A stretch of DNA of 5,282 nt from DATMYQ01 sp035560935 (GTDB taxonomy: Bacteria > Bacillota > Negativicutes > Sporomusales > Sporomusaceae): assembly GCA_035560935.1 (NCBI GenBank), contig DATMYQ010000154.1:1-5282 (forward strand). The letters run 5' to 3'. Both the position numbers and the translations under genes were made by a program. The stretch's first letter is position 1; each line of letters starts with the position of its first letter. The notes below the pieces were generated by a model. It did not search any database and had not been told where the DNA came from. It was given only the letters and a program-made list of their open reading frames with translations. Positions 1 through 5,282 of this stretch are shown piece by piece.

Positions 1-903
1 TTACAAATCATTCCCCTGCTAATTATCGTTACTATTCTGGCTTTTGCCTTAAGTAATATGTCCTCTGGAGATGTGGCGGCGATCACGCTGCGCAGCCAGG
101 GCCTGGAAGTAACGGAAAAAAATATTGTTGCCGTGCGGGAAGAGTTGGGGCTGAATGCGCCGCTTGCTGTCCAGTATGTGAACTGGCTGAAGAAAGCAGT
201 GAATTTGGATTTTGGCATTTCCTTTCAAACGAACAAACCCGTTGCCGATGAAATATTATCAAGATATCCCGCAACTTTTAAATTAGCCGTAGCAGCAATG
301 TTGATTTCCATTCTGCTGGCGATACCCATAGCTCTTATTTCAGTCCGCTATAAAGACTCGCTGATTGATCATTTTTTTCGAATGGTATCCACGGCAGGCG
401 CTACCATTCCGGATTTTTGGCTGGGACTGATGTTGCTATATGTTTTTGCGGTTCAATTGAAAGTTTTTCCGGTTGTTTCCGGTAGCAAACTGCAAAATAT
501 ATTGTTACCGGCCTTTACGCTCAGTGTTCATTTTGCTGCGATCTATATCAGGATTTTGCGAAGCAATCTAATCGAAATATCTGGCTGTGACTATATGCGC
601 GCGGCCAGAGCGCGAGGCCTTAGTAAAAATGCTGTTTTGCTAAAGCATGGCTTGAAAAATGCAGTGCTTCCCTGTATCACGCTGATCGGTGTGGACTTTG
701 GTAAGCTCTTAGCGGGTCAGTTCGCTTGCGAAACCATTTTTTCCTGGAACGGAATCGGAAAATTTGCCGTTGACAGTATAAATCTTAAGGATTTACCCGT
801 TATTCAGGGCTATATCGTCATTGTTGCTGTCACGTACATTGTTATTAATCTTTTGCTTGATATTTTATATCTCTATATCGATCCGAAAATACAAATGGAA
901 TAA
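1..903 (+). CDS. nikB: NikB-type ABC transporter permease, partial (5' end outside window)
   Basis: Inner-membrane permease subunit that would pair with NikC to form the import channel. The frame is open from base 1, giving 300 residues ending at TAA 901-903. An ATG lies at 58, but the hydrophobic residues before it (LQIIPLLIIVTILAFAL, residues 1-17) are the usual first membrane helix, so the true start lies off the window, probably 10-20 codons upstream (E. coli NikB is about 314 residues). After helix 1 comes an external loop (about 20-90), then hydrophobic segments near 92-115, 134-156, 166-185, 221-244 and 269-293. The coupling-loop EAA motif that contacts an ATPase is DYMRAARARGLS, residues 197-208. 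The family segment ETIFSWNGIG followed by VIQGY is also present near the C-terminus. Assignment as NikB rather than DppB/OppB rests mainly on the neighbouring genes. It is followed by a 21-base gap before nikC. Confidence 0.9.
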   Translation, partial: LQIIPLLIIVTILAFALSNMSSGDVAAITLRSQGLEVTEKNIVAVREELGLNAPLAVQYVNWLKKAVNLDFGISFQTNKPVADEILSRYPATFKLAVAAMLISILLAIPIALISVRYKDSLIDHFFRMVSTAGATIPDFWLGLMLLYVFAVQLKVFPVVSGSKLQNILLPAFTLSVHFAAIYIRILRSNLIEISGCDYMRAARARGLSKNAVLLKHGLKNAVLPCITLIGVDFGKLLAGQFACETIFSWNGIGKFAVDSINLKDLPVIQGYIVIVAVTYIVINLLLDILYLYIDPKIQME

Positions 904-916
904 ACTTAGTTGATGT

Positions 917-924
917 AGAAAGGA
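917..924 (+). promoter_or_regulatory. Ribosome binding site of nikC with abnormal spacing
   Basis: AGAAAGGA is the only purine-rich Shine-Dalgarno candidate before nikC, but it abuts the ATG at 925 with no spacer, where 5-9 bases are normal. Upstream in frame is a TAG at 916-918, so no earlier start exists. The next in-frame codons ATC (931) and ATT (934) would be 6 and 9 bases away but are rare initiators. A start-stop pair, ATG TAG, sits at 913-918 within the same gap. Ribosomes finishing nikB at 901-903 may simply reinitiate here. Confidence 0.45.
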
Positions 925-1806
925 ATGGTCATCATTTTTAAAAGCAGTCTACTGGTTAAACTTAAAAAGAAGAAATCGGCGGTAGTCGGATTCGTTATTA
1001 TCATCGCTTTTGTATTGGCCGGCATCTTTGCGCCGGTTATTTCACCGCACGACCCCTATGCAGTTGATATTACTCAAAAGCTGCTCAAGCCATGCGGCGA
1101 ATTCCCGCTGGGAACCGATCAGCTTGGCCGCTGTATATTGTCACGCCTGATCTATGGCATCAGGACCAGTCTAACCACCGCAATTTTGGCTACCGTTTTG
1201 ATGTTGGCGATTGGTGTGCCTCTCGGCATTATAGCGGGCTATGTGGGTGGCTGGATTGATAATGTCATCATGCGCTTGGCCGATATGGCGTCAACCTTTC
1301 CGTCAAGCCTGCTTGCGTTAACGATTGTCGGTGTGCTGGGACCAAGTATCGTTAATATTATGATCGTGTTTATTGTACTTTGGTGGGCGCCTTTTGCTCG
1401 AATTACCCGAAGTATGGTCATAAAGCTTAAGGAAAAAGAGTTTGTCATGGCGGCTATTGCAGCCGGCAGCAGTCAGACCGCAATCATTTTACGTCATATC
1501 ACCTTGAATGCGATTTCACCAATTATTGTTTTAGCGACGTTAAGAATTGCCGCCGTGATCATCCACGTTGCCGGTTTTTCTTTTATCGGGCTTGGTTCGC
1601 AACCGCCTATTGCCGACTGGGGTGTTATGCTGAGCGACAGCAGGCAATATTTAATTTCCCAACCGTTGATGCTGCTTTGGCCGGGGGTGACCATTATGCT
1701 GGTGGTATTTGCCTTCAATATATTAGGAGAAGGACTGAATGCTGTCCTCGCACCCGCTTCCGGTTATGCATTGGCGGTAAAGGAAGGGGACGAGCCACAT
1801 GACTGA
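925..1806 (+). CDS. nikC: NikC-type ABC transporter permease
   Basis: Second inner-membrane permease, 293 residues, close to the family length (E. coli NikC about 277). It has a short basic N-terminus (KLKKKK, about 12-17) and a first helix at about 18-38. The external motif ISPHDP follows at 39-44, then the conserved PLGTDQLGR at 61-69. Further helices lie near 84-106, 128-157, 199-217 and 247-267. The EAA coupling loop is EFVMAAIAAG, 172-181. The segments RLADMASTFPSS (117-128), HVAGFSFIGLG (214-224) and DWGVMLSDSRQY (231-242) closely resemble E. coli NikC as I remember it, which makes NikC a better call than a generic DppC. Residue 70 is Cys where many relatives have Asp (LGRD). The ATG at 925 is the only ATG that retains the N-terminus, although its ribosome binding site is badly spaced. 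The 3' end overlaps nikD by 8 bases. Confidence 0.92.
   Translation: MVIIFKSSLLVKLKKKKSAVVGFVIIIAFVLAGIFAPVISPHDPYAVDITQKLLKPCGEFPLGTDQLGRCILSRLIYGIRTSLTTAILATVLMLAIGVPLGIIAGYVGGWIDNVIMRLADMASTFPSSLLALTIVGVLGPSIVNIMIVFIVLWWAPFARITRSMVIKLKEKEFVMAAIAAGSSQTAIILRHITLNAISPIIVLATLRIAAVIIHVAGFSFIGLGSQPPIADWGVMLSDSRQYLISQPLMLLWPGVTIMLVVFAFNILGEGLNAVLAPASGYALAVKEGDEPHD
1780..1790 (+). promoter_or_regulatory. Ribosome binding site of nikD inside nikC
   Basis: AAGGAAGGGGA lies in the last codons of nikC and is 8 bases from the ATG at 1799. This is strong and well spaced, and it supports the overlapping start of nikD. Confidence 0.7.
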
Positions 1807-2584
1807 TCAACCGGTTCTGTCAATAAAAAATCTTAAAACTTACTTCTACTTGGAAGATCGGGTGATAAAAGCCGTAGACGGGGTTAGCCTTGACGTATAT
1901 AGAGGTAGAATAACCGCGATTATTGGCGGCTCCGGCAGCGGCAAGTCGGTTCTTTCGTTATCCATCCTTAAATTGATCGATAATCCGGGAAAAATTATTG
2001 ACGGAGAAATATGTCTTGACGGGGTTAACATCAGGACTTTGCGGGAAAAACAACTGTTGCAAATACGGGGTAATGAAATATCAATGATATTTCAAGAACC
2101 GACCAGTTCCCTGAACCCGGTATTAAAGGTAAAAAGTCATCTTTTCGAGGTAATCCATACTCACCGGCGCGCGATAAGCAATCAAGCGGCAATAAATAAG
2201 TTTCGCGAGGTATTAGTGCGTGTCGGCTTAAAAAATACCGATCAAATTCTGGAAAGCTACCCGTTTGAGCTTAGCGGCGGGATGTGCCAACGTGTGATGG
2301 TGGCAATGGGACTGCTGGCTCAGTCTCAAATCCTGATTGCTGACGAACCGACTTCGTCGCTGGATTTAACAACTCAAGCCGCCATATTGGAAGAACTGAT
2401 GCATCTCAAAAATGAAGGCATGGCCATCATTTTAATAACCCATGATCTGGGAGTTGTTGCGCAAATGGCGGATGATGTTTATGTGTTAAAAGACGGCAAG
2501 ATCGTCGACAGCGGTACCGTTTATGATGTATTCGCATCGCCGGGGCATGAGTACACAAAATCGCTGCTGGCGGCAATTTTTTAA
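1799..2584 (+). CDS. nikD: NikD-type ABC transporter ATP-binding protein
   Basis: Cytoplasmic ATPase, 261 residues, that would pair with NikE to power import. All nucleotide-binding elements are intact: Walker A GGSGSGKS (43-50), Q-loop Q99 in the FQEP segment followed by SSLNP, signature LSGGM (158-162, followed by CQR), Walker B ILIADEP with catalytic E183, D-loop SLD (187-189), and switch His215 in ITHD. The Gly-Gly start of Walker A, rather than Gly-Glu, is also in E. coli NikD as I recall it. So are RGR before it and YPFE before the signature, all pointing to NikD. The length also matches NikD (about 254). It lacks the roughly 60-residue C-terminal domain with clustered cysteines found in DppD and OppD. 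The start overlaps the end of nikC by 8 bases with a good ribosome binding site. The stop TAA shares its last base with the first ATG of nikE. Confidence 0.93.
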   Translation: MTDQPVLSIKNLKTYFYLEDRVIKAVDGVSLDVYRGRITAIIGGSGSGKSVLSLSILKLIDNPGKIIDGEICLDGVNIRTLREKQLLQIRGNEISMIFQEPTSSLNPVLKVKSHLFEVIHTHRRAISNQAAINKFREVLVRVGLKNTDQILESYPFELSGGMCQRVMVAMGLLAQSQILIADEPTSSLDLTTQAAILEELMHLKNEGMAIILITHDLGVVAQMADDVYVLKDGKIVDSGTVYDVFASPGHEYTKSLLAAIF

Positions 2585-3576
2585 TGATGAAAATGGGTGG
2601 AAATATGAATTTACTTGAAATTAACAACCTTTATAAATGCTATGACCACAAAGAAAAGCCCAAAGTATATGCGGTGTATAATACCAATTTAACCATAAAA
2701 AGAGGGGAAATCTTGGGTCTTGTTGGCGAGTCGGGTTGTGGTAAAAGCACTTTGGGGAGATTGTTGTTAAAGCTGGAGCAACCATCCCACGGGAGAATTA
2801 TCTTTAATCAGCAGGATATAACGGATTATTCTTTTAATCAAATGCGTAAGATCAGAAGCAGCATGCAAATGGTTTTCCAAGGCAACGCCAACGCATTTAA
2901 TCCGCATTTTACCGTCGAACAAATCATCGCTGAGCCGCTCAATAATTATAATTCTGAAAGCAAAGAGCAGAAAAGAGAAAAAATCATTGCGATGCTGGAG
3001 AGAGTCGGACTTGACCAAACGTACCTGACCCGGTACGGTCACGAAATGTCCGGTGGACAAAGACAAAGAGTCGGTATCGCCCGCGCTTTGATTTTGCATC
3101 CGGAATTTGTCGTATGCGATGAAGCTGTTTCCAGCATTGATTATGCAATGAAAAAACAAATTCTCACCCTGCTAACCGATCTAAAACAGCAGTTTGGTCT
3201 TACCTATTTATTTATTTCTCACGACATCGCCGCCGTCAACAAGCTATGCGATCGGGTTGTGGTCATGTACCTGGGTAATATTGTCGAGATTATTCCCAAT
3301 ATCAACGAAAATATACAGCATCCCTACACGACAGTTTTGTTGGCAGCAACCCTGATTCCCGACCCCAAGAAAAGAGAGAAAAACAGGGTGCTGTTTAAAG
3401 ATTCAGAAGAGTTGAAAATACCGGAGAGAGGATGTGTTTTTCAAAATCGCTGTCTTTATACTCAAGAAGTTTGTCAAACTGAGGCGCCAGCCTTAGTGGC
3501 AAAAAGTCAGGAACATTTTGTTGCCTGTCATCTTTCGTCGTTGTCATTAAATTTTGCTGAGGAGAGAAGAAAATGA
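2584..3576 (+). CDS. nikE: NikE/OppF-type ABC transporter ATP-binding protein with C-terminal cysteine domain
   Basis: Second cytoplasmic ATPase, 330 residues from the first ATG. Motifs: Walker A GESGCGKS (48-55), Q-loop Q99, signature MSGGQ (155-159, followed by RQR), Walker B FVVCDE with E180, then AVSSID, and switch His213 in ISHD. The DEAVS form, with Ala in place of the usual Pro, also occurs in E. coli NikE as I recall it. Unlike E. coli NikE (about 268 residues), it carries the oligopeptide-transporter C-terminal domain with cysteines at 284, 290, 297 and 315. Four ATGs cluster at 2584, 2587, 2593 and 2605. The first overlaps the nikD TAA by one base and would rely on reinitiation. The ATG at 2605 gives the N-terminus MNLLEINNLY, which lines up with the E. 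coli protein, and it follows GGGTGGA closely, so it may be the real start (323 residues). The gene overlaps nikA by 4 bases (ATGA). Confidence 0.9.
   Translation: MMKMGGNMNLLEINNLYKCYDHKEKPKVYAVYNTNLTIKRGEILGLVGESGCGKSTLGRLLLKLEQPSHGRIIFNQQDITDYSFNQMRKIRSSMQMVFQGNANAFNPHFTVEQIIAEPLNNYNSESKEQKREKIIAMLERVGLDQTYLTRYGHEMSGGQRQRVGIARALILHPEFVVCDEAVSSIDYAMKKQILTLLTDLKQQFGLTYLFISHDIAAVNKLCDRVVVMYLGNIVEIIPNINENIQHPYTTVLLAATLIPDPKKREKNRVLFKDSEELKIPERGCVFQNRCLYTQEVCQTEAPALVAKSQEHFVACHLSSLSLNFAEERRK
3559..3566 (+). promoter_or_regulatory. Ribosome binding site of nikA inside nikE
   Basis: GAGGAGAG ends 6 bases before the ATG at 3573, within the last codons of nikE. It is the strongest such site in the window, consistent with a binding protein that is needed in excess over the membrane subunits. 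Confidence 0.75.
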
Positions 3577-5198
3577 GAAAAAAAACGTTTGCAACCCTTA
3601 TTGCCTGTTTACTTTGTAGCTGCTTACTGTTTTCCGGCTGCGGTAAAAACGATTCCGCTGAGACCAATAAACCCAAAGACGCTAAAGCAAAGGAAATTGT
3701 CGTAGCCATCTATCGTGACGGCGCCTTTGGTGAATTGGATGCTGCCAGCTACAACGGGCCACACTTTTTGTATAAAATGCTTTATGATGGGTTTGTCGAA
3801 GATGGCGGCAACGGAAAAATCCTTCCGCAGCTCGCTACTGGCTGGGAAATTTCACCGGATGGAAAAACCTATACGTTTAAGCTGCGACAAGGAGTGAAGT
3901 TCTCTGACGGCACTGACTTTAACGCGGCGGCGGTGCTCTTTAACCTGAAAAGATGGGTCAATAATGATCGTCATGCGATCCTTACGGCGACTAATGTGGA
4001 AAGTATGGAAGCAATCGATGAGTATACCGTTAAAATCGTGTATAAAAATGGCGCCTATCCGATTTTGACGGAGTTGACATACCCGCGCCCGGTACGATTC
4101 TTAAGCCCGACCTCCATCAGCAAAGCGGAAGGCAATGATAAAGGGAAATTTATCAAGCCCATCGGCACCGGCCCCTGGATGGTCGAATCTTATACTAAAG
4201 ACCAGGAATTCACCCTTGTTCCCAACCCCTATTATTGGGGTGAGAAACCTAAAGTAGGAAAAATAACCTTCAAAGTCATTGCTGACGCGCAAGCGCGATC
4301 CTTAGCCCTGCAAAGCGGTGAAGTGGATATTCTCGGCGGTGATCTGATCGCTAAAATTCCCATCGAGAGTCTCATTGAAATGAAAAAAGCAGGAAAATTT
4401 AGTATACATACCAAAGGAACCATGTGCTCATACTTTATTGCCTTCAATCAAAATGTCGAGGCTTTTCAAGATAAAAATGTCCGCTTGGCGATGAACTATG
4501 CGATCAATAAACCCGGTATCGCCACAAACCTATTTGATAATATTGGGGCCGGAGCCAATGGTTTATATCAAACGGGTGTTCCTTATACTACCAGTGCAAA
4601 CAATTACGGATTTGCCAATAATAAGGAGAAGGCTAAGCAATTACTGGAAGCTGCCGGGTATACCGCCATCAATGGTGAGAGCATTCGCAGTAAGAACGGG
4701 AAAAAACTGGAGTTTAACTTTGTCTTATCGACGGGAGAATTTCCGGAGTGGAAGCAAATGGCAGAGTTTGTTCAGGCGGAATTTTCCGCCGTAGGTATCA
4801 AAGTTAATCTAAAGATTTTGGACAAAAATGGTTACGAAGACGTGACCATGAATAGCAAAGCCTTTGATATTGCGCTGATGAGAACCTCATCAGACTCCTG
4901 GGTACCACACGGCTCATCGCTTGAAATGTTCTCCATCCTTGCTACCAGTAAAGCCGCTAAAGTCTGGTATGATCAAGCGCTGTACAACGATATTGTAAAA
5001 ACGCTATATACTCTGGATAAGGTAGAACGGCAACAGAATTATGACAAGGTATTTACGTTTATTAGTGAAGAAGCGCTTACCATTCCCATCTACTACCCTA
5101 TCACTTCCTTCGCGGTGAATGCGGATAAAATAAAAGGATTTGAAATTGGCGTTAATAATTACGCGCCAATCGAATGGCAAAAGCTTGACGTGAAATGA
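3573..5198 (+). CDS. nikA: NikA-like substrate-binding lipoprotein (SBP family 5)
   Basis: Extracytoplasmic ligand-binding protein, 541 residues (E. coli NikA 524). The N-terminus is a lipoprotein signal: MRKK, a hydrophobic stretch to 20, then FSGC with lipidated Cys23, followed by a charged linker to about 40. The family-5 fold runs from about 42 to the end. Landmarks are WEISPDGKTYTFKLRQGVKF (91-110), PRPVRF (171-176), GTGPW (198-202), YYWGEKP (220-226) and the SGEVDIL segment (248-254). These match E. coli NikA closely as I remember it. Of the residues binding Ni-(L-His)2 there, Arg97 and Arg137 correspond to Arg133 and Arg172. Trp100 becomes Ile136, Trp398 becomes Ser439, Tyr402 becomes Trp443, and no His is found near the position of His416. 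A nickel-related or other metallophore ligand is therefore likely but not certain; a peptide is possible. The start is fixed by the 4-base overlap with nikE and by the strong ribosome binding site. Confidence 0.88.
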   Translation: MRKKTFATLIACLLCSCLLFSGCGKNDSAETNKPKDAKAKEIVVAIYRDGAFGELDAASYNGPHFLYKMLYDGFVEDGGNGKILPQLATGWEISPDGKTYTFKLRQGVKFSDGTDFNAAAVLFNLKRWVNNDRHAILTATNVESMEAIDEYTVKIVYKNGAYPILTELTYPRPVRFLSPTSISKAEGNDKGKFIKPIGTGPWMVESYTKDQEFTLVPNPYYWGEKPKVGKITFKVIADAQARSLALQSGEVDILGGDLIAKIPIESLIEMKKAGKFSIHTKGTMCSYFIAFNQNVEAFQDKNVRLAMNYAINKPGIATNLFDNIGAGANGLYQTGVPYTTSANNYGFANNKEKAKQLLEAAGYTAINGESIRSKNGKKLEFNFVLSTGEFPEWKQMAEFVQAEFSAVGIKVNLKILDKNGYEDVTMNSKAFDIALMRTSSDSWVPHGSSLEMFSILATSKAAKVWYDQALYNDIVKTLYTLDKVERQQNYDKVFTFISEEALTIPIYYPITSFAVNADKIKGFEIGVNNYAPIEWQKLDVK

Positions 5199-5213
5199 TT
5201 ATCATAGTATCAT
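5185..5213 (+). promoter_or_regulatory. Candidate sigma-70/sigma-A promoter at the end of nikA
   Basis: TTGACG (5185-5190) matches the -35 consensus at five of six positions. After exactly 17 bases, TATCAT (5208-5213) matches the -10 consensus at five of six. Transcription would begin near 5220. The -35 box lies in the last codons of nikA, so this would be a promoter for a downstream gene. There is no extended -10 TG. This is based on pattern matching only. Confidence 0.45.
5195..5205. promoter_or_regulatory. Fur-box-like palindrome in the promoter spacer
   Basis: ATGATTATCAT is a perfect inverted repeat around a central base. It equals the central 11 bases of the classical 19-base Fur consensus read on the other strand. 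The flanks do not match the full consensus well (1 of 4 on each side). It covers the nikA stop codon and lies wholly within the spacer of the candidate promoter, where a bound repressor would block RNA polymerase. An imperfect direct repeat, TATCATAG then TATCATAA, overlaps its right half (5200-5215). The identity of the regulator is inference. Confidence 0.35.
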
Positions 5214-5229
5214 AAATCGTAATGAGGTT

Positions 5230-5282
5230 ATGAAAACCCTGGACGATTGCTATATATCATTTGCTTCTGCGATAGATACACC
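5230..5282 (+). CDS. Possible start of the next gene, cut by the window edge
   Basis: ATG at 5230 opens a frame of 17 codons that runs to the window end (MKTLDDCYISFASAIDT). GAGGT at 5224-5228 could be a ribosome binding site, but it is only one base away from the ATG. The candidate promoter at 5185-5213 points into it. The peptide is too short to assign. A reverse-strand frame is also open from the window edge to a stop just after reading GFS, so a convergent gene tail is an alternative. Confidence 0.3.
   Translation, partial: MKTLDDCYISFASAIDT

Noticed and set aside
1925..1948. Unusual Walker A with Gly-Gly instead of Gly-Glu in NikD
   Set aside because: The same form is in E. coli NikD as I recall it, so it is a subfamily trait and not an anomaly.
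2767..3159. Long reverse-strand open frame (130 codons) opposite nikE
   Set aside because: It lies entirely within a gene with intact ATPase motifs, has no ribosome binding site of note, and its translation shows no recognisable domain; it is a shadow frame.
3395..3709. Reverse-strand open frame (104 codons) across the nikE-nikA junction
   Set aside because: It opposes the conserved cysteine domain of NikE and the NikA signal peptide, and has no domain features of its own.
4498..4794. Forward open frame of 98 codons inside nikA
   Set aside because: It is out of frame within a well-supported binding-protein gene and shows no family features.
5180..5220. NikR operator (GTATGA-N16-TCATAC)
   Set aside because: TCATAG and TCATAA half-sites occur here, but no matching GTATGA lies 16 bases upstream of either one.
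5199..5282. Transcription terminator after nikA
   Set aside because: No GC-rich stem followed by a T run is visible; the only inverted repeat is the short AT-rich palindrome at 5195-5205, which fits an operator better than a terminator.

Overview
The window is one compact, same-strand transport operon of the nickel/peptide/opine ABC importer family. Gene order is nikB (5' end cut off by the window edge), nikC, nikD, nikE, nikA. It encodes two inner-membrane permeases, two ATPases and a lipid-anchored substrate-binding protein. I see no RNA genes, mobile elements, CRISPR array or long non-coding stretch. The largest gap inside the operon is 21 bases, and the only other non-coding stretch is the last 84 bases.

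Several features suggest a Gram-positive-type or Negativicutes/Clostridia-like Firmicute: the moderate base composition with frequent AT-ending codons, the purine-rich ribosome binding sites, the short overlaps between genes, and the lipoprotein signal peptide on the binding protein. The lineage is inference only; no marker gene is present.

Layout: nikB 1-903 (partial), nikC 925-1806, nikD 1799-2584, nikE 2584-3576, nikA 3573-5198. The last four genes overlap by 8, 1 and 4 bases, so translational coupling is likely. The lipoprotein should capture the ligand outside the membrane and deliver it to the NikB/NikC channel, which the NikD/NikE ATPase pair drives. Recalled alignment to the E. coli proteins supports the Nik assignment for all five. 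However, the pocket residues that bind Ni-(L-His)2 in E. coli NikA are only partly kept, so the real ligand may be another metal chelate (for example an opine-type metallophore) or a small peptide.

The most notable non-coding signal is at the 3' end. A near-consensus housekeeping promoter (TTGACG, 17-base spacer, TATCAT; 5185-5213) overlaps the end of nikA. Its spacer contains a perfect 11-base palindrome, ATGATTATCAT, which equals the core of the classical Fur box. This suggests a metal-regulated promoter for whatever gene follows, possibly starting at 5230. No previously undescribed system is evident; the candidates for novelty are the ligand and the 3' regulatory element.
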